Below, in pieces: positions 24,421-35,869 of a stretch of DNA of 64,000 nt (the first letter of the stretch is position 1; every line of letters begins with the position of its first letter). Below the pieces are notes generated by a model. The model was given only the letters and a program-made list of their open reading frames with translations, did no database searches and was not told the origin of the DNA. The stretch is from Tenrec ecaudatus (lineage: Eukaryota > Chordata > Mammalia > Afrosoricida > Tenrecidae), in assembly GCF_050624435.1 (NCBI RefSeq), contig NC_134539.1, forward strand, positions 43,680,001 through 43,744,000, in the 5' to 3' direction. A program made the translations under genes and the position numbers.

Positions 24421-25249
24421 AGTTTTTCAACTACTCTCCCTTCTCTTTGTTTCTAACGTTTACATTCCAATCACCAGTAATCATCAATGTATCTTAATTG
24501 CATGTTGAACACTTACAGACTGAAGAAGTTTGTAGAAATCTTTAATTTCTTGATCACTAACTTTAGCGGTTGGTGTATAAATTTGAATAATAGTTACATT
24601 GACTGCACTTGCTTGTAGGTGTGTACATACTGTACTATCACAGGCAGGATTGTGCTTCAGGATAGATCTAGAAATGCTCTTTTTAATGATGAATGCAGTA
24701 TTGTGCCTCTTGAATTTTTCATTCCCAGCATAGTCAATTATATGATTCTCTGATTCAAAATGGTCCATAGCAATCTGTTTCCCTCACTAATGTCTAGGAT
24801 ATCACTCTCTATGCTTTCTGTTTCAGTTTTGAAGAATTCCAATTTTCCCATATTCATATTGCATACATTTCATATTCACGACACTACTAATGGATGTTTG
24901 CAGCTGTTTCTTCTTATTCTGAGTCATGCTGCATCAGAAGATGGGGGTCCTGAAAGCCACCCTCCATCCATGATGACCCTTTGCAAAGACAGCTCTTCCT
25001 CGGTTACATTTGAGTGCTTTCTTTTCTGGCATTATATCTGGTAATGTTCTGAATCTGTACATAAAGTTGTCTGTGATGAATCCCCAGAAGTGGACAGCTT
25101 ATTCCTTCTTCTCGGCCTGTTCTTAACCTGCAAGCTCTGCCGAGGCCTCTTCTCTGCTGGTATGTAAAATACCGGAGGTGGTATAGCTTCCAGCTTCACA
25201 GCAACGCAGAACCAACACAAGAGGAACAACTGAGCCACATGGTGGATGT

Positions 25250-27735
25250 TGCACTACTGCTAAATGCTCAAACCAGAACTACAACCCAAGCAGTTTAGTT
25301 CTAGATATGTGCTCTGTAAACCATTAAGAAAGACATACTGGGGGGCTGGGGAAGGTTGAATGAATGTATTAAAATGCTCTAGTCCATGTTGGGTACACAT
25401 GTGTGTATAGATTCTGTGTTTTTAAGTTAGCAAGAGTATAAAATAAGCTGCTAAAATTTGTTCAGGATCACAGCGACACAAAAGCCTCCACTGACAGACG
25501 AATGGTGACCGTGCCTAAAGTGTGTTGGCCAGAAATCCAAGCAAGGCCTCTCTCGTGCATGGTGAGGATTCTATCTATCATTGACCAAACACTGTCCTCC
25601 AAATCTCACTAAAGCCCTGGCATATAATATTATAAAAATCTCTATTTTTTTTCAAATGAGAAAATTAGTCCTCAGGTTAATGAATGCGCCGATGGAGCTA
25701 CAGCAAGGAACCGGCAAAAACCCCAAGACATCTGAGTGGCCAAGAAAACGTTTCATCCTTCACTACATAAGGCAGCACAGCCATGGTTTGACTTCATAGT
25801 GAATGTGGATGCTTGCAAGGTCTCGATGTGCATCCCACCCTGTCAGGGGACAAGAGATTGGGCCTGTCAAGTAGATACCTTTTCCCCAGCTGTGACTCCG
25901 CTTGCCTTTTACACGGCATTAATGAAAAGGCTGGACTAGTAACAGATGGAGCACACTTGAACCTTCCAATCAGGGTTCTTCAATCCCCTTTGGCGCCTCT
26001 TTGCACTGTGCTTAATCTGCATAAAAAAGCCCAGTGGATCTTTTTCAACTGCTTCCAGTCAGCCTACATAAAGTCCTTTTTGACACTCCTCTGGGAAACC
26101 CCCTTGTCATGCAATAACAAGCCAAGGAGGGTGCAAGTAATTAGAACATAGATTGTCAACTCAGTCTCCAAAGTCCGTTGCACAGAAAAGTGTATCATCT
26201 TTATTATGCTCAGTATCATTTTAGGAAAATAAATGGTCTAAACACCTACTTTTTGAGTCAAGTTGATGGCGTACTTTATATATCTGATCACTCATTTTTT
26301 ATGGGAGCAGAGGCATTCAGATTGGTTATGATGAATCTTCAAAGCCAATGTCGGCTAAGTCAACTTTGATTGCGTTTGGAGTACATCTAGCTTTTCCTTT
26401 TTTTCTCTGGGGCCTGCACCCCATCATAAGCGATACGTTTAATTTAAAATGTCATTTGTAGCAATGGTGGTATTTAGAAATCAATATGCTCAGGTTACAA
26501 TAGTCCCCGTAGGTGAGAAACAGCTATTGAAATGTGACTATACATTGCAGACTCGTTACAGAAACCCTAAATTAATGCATAAACACGCACACCCCCAGAT
26601 GCACACACCTTGGCTGGAGTTAAGCTGCTCTCCTCCCCTTCCTGTCATAATAGCTTAACATAATGATAGTGCTGTCATTGTAAATATTTGGAAGCTTGTG
26701 CATCTTGATAATTGATGGATTCTGAATGTTGGGGAGCTCAAAGCATCGTTTTTAAGTCAGCACGAGCATCAGGTTCAAAGTGTTTCCTTTTGAAAGTTCG
26801 GAATGAAAACCAGAACAACCCCCAATTTCTTTAGCAATGGTTGGGAAGAAAGAGGGGGCAAACACTCCCAGTCCTCTATTGGCTCCTAGGTCTTCTTCAG
26901 ACAGGAGCAGTTTACCTCGAAAGCAAGTTACGCATGGGCTTCCTTGTGTTTACTTATTAATCTGTCACGAATAGTTTCTCTCTTTTTTTGCCACATCAAA
27001 GATGTATTTCCTTTGTGCTTCCATGCTTATTGGGTATTCTGTCCCTTTCAAGGCCTGTAGTGTTGAAAAGCCCCCTTGTCTCTGCCAGGATGGTGCTAAG
27101 GGCTAGGAAGAGGAACAAATGCCATCCACACCTATAAGAATTGCTGATGTGATGGGGAAATGTGAAATTGTCCCCTACAAATTAGTAAGTAAGCACAAGG
27201 AAGCTTATGCTTACCTGGTGTATTTGGTAATCCGACCCTGTCCGTGGTTAAATTGAAAACGGCCCCTCCCCTCTGTGACTCTGCCACCCTCCAGATGCTT
27301 GGCACGGATGTCACACACCTGCTCAGAGTCAGCCAGAACCCACCAGAGCAGATGGCAACTCACATATTGCTTCATTCTGGGATGGATTGGGAATCCTGGT
27401 CACCTGAGCTTTGTTTTCAAGCGGTCTGACAGCAGCTGTGGGAAGCCCAGAGAATGACAGGCTTTCACGGCTCTTCTTGAAGGTGGAGAAAGAAGAACAA
27501 GGGGAACAGAAGGGCGATATTTTCCTGTATCCAGCTGCTACGACTTGACTCCTCTCTGAAAGAACACGCCACTCGCTGGCTTTCCCCACTGTGCCCGTGC
27601 GCAGGCAAAGAGAAGCTGATTTGTTGTTGATGGTCTTGTTTTGATCTAAAATTGTTAGTAGTTCACCATAGGAAAATTATGGCACCTCAAAGAGACAAAA
27701 ACCCTGACCCTAAGACCCTGTGAATATGTTGTCAC
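25250..27735. other. Repeat-poor block, candidate regulatory or conserved non-coding DNA
   Basis: About 2.5 kb without a recognised transposon, in contrast to its surroundings. Around 26400-26830 the sequence is balanced in composition and has homeodomain-type words ('aattaatgcataaac', 'tttaatttaaaatgtc'). The minus-strand text near 27205 has a donor-like CACCAG|GTAAGC, but no convincing acceptor or family-matching frame accompanies it. Function cannot be claimed from this sequence alone. Confidence 0.35.
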
Positions 27736-27738
27736 ATG

Positions 27739-29255
27739 TTGTTTTTGTTGTTGTTGTTGTTAGGGACCATCGAGTCAGTTTCAACCCATAGTGACCCAAT
27801 TCACAACACAACGAATTATGACTGGGTTCTGAGCCATTTTTCTAGTTGTTCTTATACTTAAGTCCTTGCTGCAGCTACTAGGTCAACCTGTCTCCTTCAG
27901 GGCCTCCCTCTCTTTCACTGCCCCTCTACTTTCCCAGGCATGAAGTCTTACTCCGAGGACTGGTCTCTCCTGACAACACGTCCAAAATACATGAGATAGA
28001 CACTCCCCATTGTTATCCCTAAGGAGCCCTCAGGTCATACTTCTTTCGAAACAGATTTTTAATTGTGTTCTTTTGGCAGTCCATGGTACTTTCAATAATC
28101 TTCCCCAGCACAGTGTTTATTCTTTGTTAGTCTTCCTTATGCAACGTCCAACCTTCACCTACATATAAGGCATTGAAAATATAAGGTCAGGCACACCTTA
28201 GACCTCAAAATAACTCCCAGTTTTCAACACTCTAAAGAGATCTTGTACAATAGATTTACCCAATGCAACATGTCTTTCGATCTCTTGAGTGCTGTTTCAT
28301 GTGCATTGATTGTGGAGTCAAGCAAGTCGAAATCTTTGACAACTTCAGTCTCTACTCCATTTATCATGATCTTACCCTATTGGTCCAGTTGAGAGTATGT
28401 TGGTCTTCTTTACACCGAGTTGTACTCCATATCAAAGGACGCCATCCTTGACCTTCATCAGCAAGTGCTTCAAGTCCTCCTCACTTTCAGGAAGCAAGGT
28501 AATGTCATCTGCATATTCCAGATCATTAATAAACCTTCCTCTAATCCTGATGTCACATTCTTTTTCATATAATCCCACTTCTCTGATGATTTGCTTAGCA
28601 TATATACTGAATAAGTTCAATGAGAGAATACAACCCAGTCCCACAACTTTCCTGACATGAAATCATGCAGTATTTCCCTTGTCCTTTTTTGCACAATTTC
28701 TTCTCAATCCAAGTGCAAGTTCTGTAAGAGTACAGGGAAGTGTTTTAGAATTCCCATTCTTCTCAAGGCTATCCATATTTTTTCATGATCCATTCACACA
28801 GTTGAATGATCAATAAAACACAAGTAAACATTCTTCTGATATTCTCTGCTTTCAGCCATGATCCATCTGACATCAGCAGTGATGTCCCTTGTTCCATGTC
28901 TACTCCTGGATCCTGCCTGAACCTCTAGCAACTCAGCGTCACTGCACTGCTGCATTATCGGATGATATTCAGCAAAAGTTTGCTTGTATGTGACATCAAA
29001 AATATTTTTTCTATAAATTGAACATTCTGGTTGGGCCACCTTTCTTTGGGATGGGTACAAAATTGGATCTCTTCCAGTCAGTTGATCAGAAAAGAATGAG
29101 TGCTTTCAGTGCTCCATCAGCGTGTGGAAACATTTCAGTGGGGTGTTCCATCCATTCCTAGAGCTTTGTTTTCGGCGAATGCTGTCAGTGCAGCTTGAAT
29201 TTCTTCCTTCAGTGCCATTGGTTCTTGCTCGGATGCTTCCTCCTTAAATAGTGAA
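27739..29255 (-). mobile_element. RTE (BovB-clade) LINE, 3' half with RT core
   Basis: The antisense 3' terminus is intact: a GTT-rich run, then 'agggaccatcgagtcag'. The copy extends to the linker upstream of the RT ('gatgcttcctccttaaatag') and is 5' truncated. In the minus-strand frame 28432-28644 the RT palm motif is readable: LEYADDITLLPESEEDLK, with the YADD catalytic aspartates present. Another minus frame at 28794-29060 covers the upstream RT part (WIMAESREYQKNVYLCFID). Frames are separated by shifts and stops. Confidence 0.88.
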
Positions 29256-29419
29256 GTATCATTTCTATTGTTTCAAGATTGACTTCAGACAATTTATGTA
29301 TAGATTAAATTTACATGGGCATATATGATTATTATATATAGGTACATATGTATAAATGGCTCTTCTCCAAAAATGCAAACAGTTGTATATGAGGTGTTAC
29401 AGATTAAAGGTCTAACGAA

Positions 29420-29580
29420 AAAACCAAACCCATGCCTTCAAGCTGAATTGTGACTCATACCAAGGAGACAGGACAGAGCAGAACTTCTCCACAGGGTTTC
29501 CAAATCTCTAAGCTTTATAGAAGCAGCCTGCCATGTGGGGTGTTTCCTGTTTGCAGAGCCATTGGTGCGGACAAACTGTT
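29420..29580 (-). repeat. AfroSINE, diverged
   Basis: 'gctgaattgtgactcatac', 'aggacagagcagaacttc' and 'cagggtttccaaatctc' mark the antisense 3' body. The tRNA-like head is not clear. It lies in the gap between two same-strand RTE copies. Confidence 0.6.
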
Positions 29581-29647
29581 GCTTTTTGGATTAACACAGA
29601 AGTTCTCAACCATTGTCCACCAGGGCTCTGGTAAAGGGCCATGGATA

Positions 29648-31335
29648 TTGTTAAGTGCTGTCCAGACAGTATTGACTCATAGCAACCTTATGTAGAGAAG
29701 AGTAAAACACTACCTGGTCTAGCACTGGCCTTGCAATTATTGTTTTCTTTGAGCCTATTGTTGTAGCCATTGATAGTCTTCCTCCTGTACATGGACCCAA
29801 TACTTTACCAAGTCATTTGTACTCTCCTAGGGCCTGGTCCCACCTGAGAGCGTGTCCGAAGTGCACAAAACCAAGCCTCCCCATCTTTGCTTCTAAAGAG
29901 CATCCCGAGTGTACTTCCTCTTAGACAGGTTCACTTTTCCTCTGGCAGTCCCTGGTACTTTCAATATGCTTCACCAATGCCATTATCCAAGTGTATCGAT
30001 CTTCTCTGGTCCTCCTTGCTCATTTCACATGCCATGAAGCAAGTGAAAATATCATGGCCTTAGCAGTCTCACAATAGTCCGTAAAGTGACTTCTTTTGCC
30101 TTTTCACACTTTGAAGAGGTCTTTGTCGCAGATTTATCCAGTGCAATATGTTGCTTGATTTCTTGCCTACTTCTTCTGTGTCCATAGATTGTGGATCCAA
30201 GGAAAATGAAATCCTTCACATCTTCAATCTCTTCTCTGTCGTGATGTTACATATTGGAGCAGCTGTGAGGATGTTTTCCCCCTTTCTTTACTCTGATTTG
30301 TAATTCATACTGAAGGTTGTATTCTTTGATCTTCATCAATAATTGTTTTAAGTCCTCCTGGCTTACAGTAAGCAAGGTTGGGTTAGTTGCATATCAAAGG
30401 TGATTAATGCAGCCGTCTCTGATCCAGATTCCACATGCTTCTCCATGTCGTCTGTCTCTTACTATTTGTTCAGCATACAGATTAACTATGTATGATGAAA
30501 AACTACAACCATAACACACACACCCCTTTTCTGATTTTAAACCATAAAGCATTCCTTGTTTTGTTTGAATGATTGCCTCTTAAGCTATGTACACATTCTG
30601 CATGAGCCCAGTGACGTGTTCTAGAATCCCTATTTTTTCACAATGTTAGTCATAATCCATGTAGTTGAACTCCTTTGCTTGGCCAAGCACATATTTCTGG
30701 TTTCAGCCAAGATCCATTTGATCCAGGCCCCAGTTAATGTACTACTGCAACCATTTTTGAATGATCTTCAGCAAAGTTTTACTTGCATACCATATTAATA
30801 TTTTGCAATAATTTCTGCATTCCGTTGGGTCACGTTACTTTGGAATGGGTACAAATATGAATCACTTCCAATCATTTGAATGTCTTTCAAATTTTCTGGA
30901 AGTTCGTTGAAATGTTTCAGTTAGTGTTCCATCCGTTCCTGGAGCCTTGTTTTTCACTAATGCCTTTAATACAGCTTCAACTTCTTCATTCAGCACCACT
31001 GGTTCTTGAGCACATGCAACCTCTTGAAGTGGTTGAATGTCAACCAATTCTTTGTGGGACAGTGATTCTGTGTACTCCTTCCATCTTCTTTTGATACTTC
31101 CTGCATAAGTCAGTATTTTATACGTAGAATTATTCAATATGAAAAGTTGAGGCTTGAACCTTCAGCTCTTTGAACTTGAAATTACACTGGTTTTATAATT
31201 CTAGGTGTTTGCACATTTCATTATAATCCTAAACTTTGTCTTCTCCAGCTTCCTTTTGACTTGTCCTGTTCTACTCTTTAGCTGCCTAATTCCTTCCATT
31301 TTCTTGACCTCCTCTTATACGTCCAAGAGCATTTC
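29648..31335 (-). mobile_element. RTE (BovB-clade) LINE, 3' half
   Basis: Starts near its antisense 3' end ('agtgctgtccagacagtat', 'agagtaaaacactacctgg') and runs through C-terminal, RT and linker regions to about 31335. The minus frame 30862-31137 reads KALVKNKAPGTDGT at the RT N-terminal block and KRRWKEYTESLSHKELVD upstream of it, both family-typical. 5' truncated; the endonuclease is absent. It lies head to tail with the copy at 27739-29255. Confidence 0.85.
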
Positions 31336-31339
31336 AGGG

Positions 31340-32300
31340 CCCAGTAATTGTAGGAACAAAAATAATTTAGGTAGTTGAGGGCTATTGAGGAAATCTTTCA
31401 AACTTATTCTCTGGTAGCATCAAAATAATATTTATTTTCTTAGTTATTTTTCTAGACTTGCAAGTCTCAAATTATCTTGTTCTGCAGAGGTCTTTATTGA
31501 ATTTGCATATGATTACTGGCTTTTTAGGGAAAGTAAGCTTGTCTTATTAAAGTTTTCTATTGTTGTATTTTGCTTCATTCTTGAACAATGAGCCATCTAT
31601 TTGAAATCTGTTTGCACTTCACCTAGTTTTCAGCCTCAGGTAAATTATCAATATCTTGAGCCTCCCTTTCCAAATTAACAAATAAGAGACTGACATTATC
31701 CTCTTTTGCATAGTTATGAAACTTAAAGCAAATATAAAGTATTTAGCTTAATATCTAGCCTGCAAGTATGGCTTTATAAATGCTATTTTCACAATATGGG
31801 TCAGAACCAAATCTAGTGAAGGGAACAGGGGGGACAGAGGTAAGAATCCAGTTCTTGGAAGCAGAAAGGAATGAGCAGGGTTTTGAACAGCTTCATAACA
31901 GCTCCACCCCTGCTAATAACTTGCATTTCCATCCCAACTACAATGAATCAGCAGCTACATTTTAACAAGAACCTGAGTGATTCTGATAGTTCCCCCATGT
32001 GATTCTTAAATATACAAGTGGGATCTTGGTAGCAAGGTATGCATTTAATGAAGAGTAGACTCCGTCTTAACCAGGGGACATCGTCTTGCAGGTGGCCTGC
32101 AGGTGTGGCAGAGATGGGGACAGCTGTGTGATGCGCGAAGGCCTGTTGAACATGAGACATTGGACTAGAGCTATGGAGTTGTAGAGCTTTAGGAAGCCCC
32201 GTAGGCTTCACGGGCACTTAGGGAGACAGGGGGTGGGGGTGTGTGCGACAGTGTGGCCCTGCTCCAAACAGTGCAGGTGTTTTCAGTTCCGCCTACTCGC
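31340..32300. other. Unassigned non-coding sequence
   Basis: No recognised repeat or gene. 31780-32230 is repeat-poor and GC-balanced, but its frames show no family features. Confidence 0.4.
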
Positions 32301-32304
32301 TCCC

Positions 32305-32400
32305 TTGTTAATCCCTTGAGGACAAGGGCTGTGGGTCACAGTCTGTCCTCTGATTCCCCAGCTCAGTTAAGGGCACAGGGTAAAGGCTCAATAAAACTTG
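32305..32400 (+). repeat. L2 LINE 3' end
   Basis: 'cccttgaggacaagggctg' followed by 'tgattccccagctcag' and 'gggtaaaggctcaataaa' is the characteristic L2 3' terminus. Confidence 0.65.
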
Positions 32401-32489
32401 CTATTTCATTAGCCCAAAGAGGCAAGTAAAAATAATTAAGAAATGTGTCACTTTCGGTTCTGCTGTCTGTTTTCAGAACAGGAAGGCAG

Positions 32490-32680
32490 CACGGGCTAGG
32501 AAAGGGAACGGGATTTGAAACTCGGGATGGGAGACCCCAGGCTCACCTTGGCTAAATCACTTCACTGGCTTCAGGTTGTCTGCCAGGGAGCAACAGCCAT
32601 AGCGCCAATCTCCCAGGATTGGTGTTGGAATTAAGGGAAGGAAATGTACAAGTTCCCCAGATAATTAACAGAGAAATCGC
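32490..32680 (+). repeat. MIR SINE
   Basis: 'cagcacgggctaggaaag', 'gggatttgaaactcggg', 'ggctaaatcacttcactgg' and 'ggaattaagggaaggaaatg' follow the MIR order. Diverged. Confidence 0.5.
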
Positions 32681-32689
32681 TTGGAGGTC

Positions 32690-33540
32690 ACAGGACATGA
32701 CATTCACATCTGGTGGGCGAGATACGAGGAGATTTCTGGAAGAAGCACTCTGGTGGCGGCAGCTAAAGGAACAGTCTTCCACGTTTGGCAGACCACTGCT
32801 TCCTAGATGCCATGGACAGGAAAGTGTTCGCCATGAAGATGGGCACTGAGGCTGTGAAATCCCTCAGATCGGGCTTCAAATCCCAAATCGTTTGCTGAAT
32901 TTATGGAAAATCCTCACTCAACACACAACTTCTCTAAGTCGCACTGTCTTTTTCGATTAGCAGAAGTGACTATATACGGCTGATTGTGAAACATTCGCTC
33001 CACCCCTGTCAAAGAACCTACAACATACCCCTGGGTAACCTCAGTTTCTCCTCACCCTGCTTCCTGGGGGACTATCACAAGGCCCAGTGGTTTTCAGGCC
33101 CATTGTCGGAGAAAACCTTCTGCCAGAACACTATCTATTGTGGCTATAATGTTAAACACGTCTCAGATAGCTAAAATCTAAGGTCCTGGTTGTTGGAGAA
33201 AATTAAAACACAACCAATAAAGAAAACGCTCTGGCCATTCATTCTTGATAAATAAGTTTTCTTTTAAAAATCCATTTTTCCTCTGAGAAATATGAAACCA
33301 GATTGTTGTCCTGATTTCAAGGATCAGACAGCTGGAATTGCTTCCCTTGAGATCAGTCAACTCTGAAACTGTCCCCAGGAGACTCTAGCAAAGTGTGCTT
33401 AACAGCCCTAGTGATTTGTGGGTTGGTGATCTTTTCCTGGGTTCTGATTGGGGCCACATTAGGTGTCTCCTCCTTGCCTTCCACTTTACTCTTGCCGGGA
33501 ACACCACTGTGGTGCTTTGTATTAGACAGAATTAACCCAG
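32690..33540. other. Unassigned non-coding sequence
   Basis: No transposon or exon recognised. Short frames here (for example 32986-33174 on +) lack family resemblance or splice context. Confidence 0.4.
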
Positions 33541-33547
33541 GTTTCAA

Positions 33548-33735
33548 ACCTAGACTTTCTTGCTACTTGTGAGTAGTGCTAGACAGATTACAAAAACTCT
33601 GCTTCTTAACTCTCTTAGCTGTAAAATGAAAATGGTTGTAGTTATAATTATGCCCTAAGGTTGCTAATAAGCATTGAATAAGGTAATACTCCTCGATCAT
33701 TAAGTATTTATGAAATGCTAGCTATTATTCTAGTA
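33548..33735 (+). repeat. MIR SINE
   Basis: 'cttaactctcttagctgt', 'aaaatgaaaatggttgtag' and 'ttgctaataagcattgaat' fit the second half of MIR. Confidence 0.55.
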
Positions 33736-33825
33736 CACATACAATAAAGAATGGAAGTGAGTTTAGAGGACACCAAAAGGAAATCTCTTTAATAAATGTA
33801 ATCGCTTAAGACTTTCTTGTAATAT

Positions 33826-33912
33826 TATTGTTAGTTGTCATTGAGTTAATTCTGATTCATGAGAACCCATGTAGGATAGAATTTCTCTACAGGGTTTTTT
33901 GGCTATAATCTT
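33826..33912 (-). repeat. AfroSINE fragment
   Basis: 'gttgtcattgagttaattc' and 'aggatagaatttctctac' are the antisense SINE 3' end; the rest is missing. Confidence 0.55.
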
Positions 33913-33914
33913 TT

Positions 33915-34200
33915 GGGGTTTTTTTCTTCAATTTTATTGATGTATAATTCATATATTGCAAAGTTCGACAATTTAAACCTGTTAAATAAACTTGTACAAT
34001 CATTACTGCAATCCATTTTAGAACATTTTCTTCTTTCTTGTACTCATTATTATTAGGTCCCACTCAATCTGGCCCCGAGATTCCCTGCTATAATCCCAAG
34101 AAACTATTAAATAAGTCACTGTCTCTATAGATATACCTATTCTGAATTTCATATAGAGGAAAACATACAAAAACCCAATGACAATAGCAAAATAGACATA
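33915..34200 (-). mobile_element. Old L1 3' region fragment
   Basis: 'cttcaattttattgatgta' then 'taattcatatattgcaaag' and 'caatttaaacctgttaaat' match the antisense 3' region common to old L1 families. Short and 5' truncated. Confidence 0.6.
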
Positions 34201-34339
34201 GGAAAAACCTCAGGCAAAAGAAAGCAGAAAATAGTAAATACTAGAACAATTTTGAAATTAGTCAAAGGAGAGAAGAAATGATAAGCTGTTAAATTATAAC
34301 TCACCTACATCTGCATTAGTCCGTTTTCAAAAACACTCT

Positions 34340-34800
34340 GCATGCCAGCAAGGATATTCACATCCCTCGTCAATGGCCAGAGGGGATTCACCAGGGGCTT
34401 CAGTCCATGTGAGGACCCAGCACATGGGACTTGGGGCTTTCACTGTCATCCGTAGCTTTCTGCAAACCAGTTACTCGGGATACCGTTCCTTCCTCCAGTC
34501 TTGAGGTTTATTATCTACAATCCTTGGATCATACACGGTGGTGTGCTCCTTCCATGTGGATTTAGCTATCATCTCCTTTACATGGCTGTTGGTTTGAAGA
34601 TAAGCCTTTAAAATTCCAGACACTACCCTTTCGGATCGCCAGGTACAAAACTTCCTTCACCAAACTTTGCTACAGCACTCCTATCATCAGGGACCGCTTC
34701 ATGAGGGCAGGTATCTGGTGGGTTGGCAGTAAGCTTCATGACGGTGGATTACAGGGGCTTTTCTTCTTCAGTACTGCTAGGTGGGTTTAAACGGCCAAGT
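34340..34800 (-). repeat. Older relative of the L1-3'UTR-like family
   Basis: 'tggtgtgctccttccatg', 'gtttgaagataagcctttaa' and 'tcggatcgccaggtacaaa' parallel the antisense text of the younger copy at 55305-56275 ('ctggtgtgcttcctgtagg', 'aagcctttaagaccccgg', 'tgatagccgggcaccatc'). Divergence is clearly greater, so this is an older subfamily or related element. Confidence 0.45.
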
Positions 34801-34837
34801 TTTAGGTTAAGAGTCAAAGGCCAACTATTTGTACCTC

Positions 34838-35860
34838 CTGTTGTTGTTATTGGGTGCCATGGAGTCAGTTCCAACCCATAGTGTCCCCGTAACAGAATGA
34901 AACACTGCACGGTTGTACACCATCCTCACAATTGGGCCCATCATTGGAGCCACTGGGTCAATCTATCTGGTTGAGGGTCTTCTTCTTTTTCACTGCCTCT
35001 CCATTTTACCAAGCATGCTGTCCTCCAAGGGTTGGTCTCTCCTGACAACATGTCCAAAGTGTGTCAGATGAAGTTTCTCCATCTTTGCCTCGAAGGAGTT
35101 CTCTGTCCATACTTCTTCAAAGGAAGACGGTTTGGCTTTTAAGCAGTCCATGGTCCTTTCAATATTCATCACCAGCAACTCAATTCAAATGCATTGATGC
35201 TTCTTTGGTCTTCCTTATTCCATGTCTTCCTTATTCCAACTTTCATATATATAATAACTTATTGAAAATACCATGGCTTGGGTAAGGCACACCTTAGAAG
35301 TAACATCCTTGCCTTTCAGTACCCTACAGAGGTCTTGTGCAGCAGATTTACCTAATTCAACACGTCTTTTGGTCTCTTAACTGCTGCCTCCAAGAGCATT
35401 GATTGTGGATCCAAGTAAGGCAAAATCCTTGACAACCTCGACCTTTTCTCCATTTACCATCATATTACCTATCAGTCCAGTCGTGAGGATTTCAGTCTTA
35501 TGTATATTGAAAGTTACAATCCTTGATCTTCTTCAGCAAGTGTCTCAGGCCCTCTTGATTTTCAGCAAGCAACGTTGTGACATCCGCATATCACAGTTTG
35601 TTAATAAGCCTTCCTCCAATCCTGATGCCACGTTCTTCTTCACAGAAACCAGATGTTCTTATTGATTTGCTCAGCATGAAGATTAAATAACTACGATGAG
35701 AGAATACAACCCTGACACACACCTTTCCTGGTGTTAAAGCAAACAGCATTCCTTTGTTCTGTTTGCACAGCTGCCTCTTGATCCCTGTACGGGCACCACA
35801 GGAGCACAATCAAGTGTCCTGAAATTCCCATTCCCCTTCAGGTTACCCTTACTTAGTAAC
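34838..35860 (-). mobile_element. RTE (BovB-clade) LINE, 3' third
   Basis: Intact antisense 3' end ('gttgttattgggtgccatgg', 'agtcagttccaacccatag') continuing through the C-terminal coding region to the RT. The minus frame 34990-35178 retains EKLHLTHFGHVVRRDQPLED, the RTE C-terminal block. 5' truncated about 1 kb from the 3' end. Confidence 0.87.
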
Positions 35861-35869
35861 CTGCTAGTA

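Larger units (their letters stand above)
22005..25245 (-). mobile_element. RTE (BovB-clade) LINE, near full length, with two nested insertions
   Basis: The antisense 3' end ('gttcggtaggttctgactc', 'cagccactgtgtcaattc') lies at 22005-22340. The element is interrupted by a 0.5-kb repeat, resumes at about 22852 with 'gaaattaccatggctttgg', and continues through RT and endonuclease to the 5' untranslated part ending near 25245. The minus-strand frame 24484-24768 keeps an endonuclease N-terminal remnant, including IIQIYTPTAKVSDQEI. An AfroSINE is embedded at 24268-24420 in the endonuclease region. Net RTE length after removing insertions is about 2.6 kb. Many stops; not coding now. The 5' end is better preserved than in most copies here. 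Confidence 0.85.

Noticed and set aside
27132..27314. Donor-like CACCAG|GTAAGC on the minus strand with an open frame
   Set aside because: Only a weak acceptor (CTCTGAGCAG without a good pyrimidine tract) is found upstream, and the peptide is not recognised.
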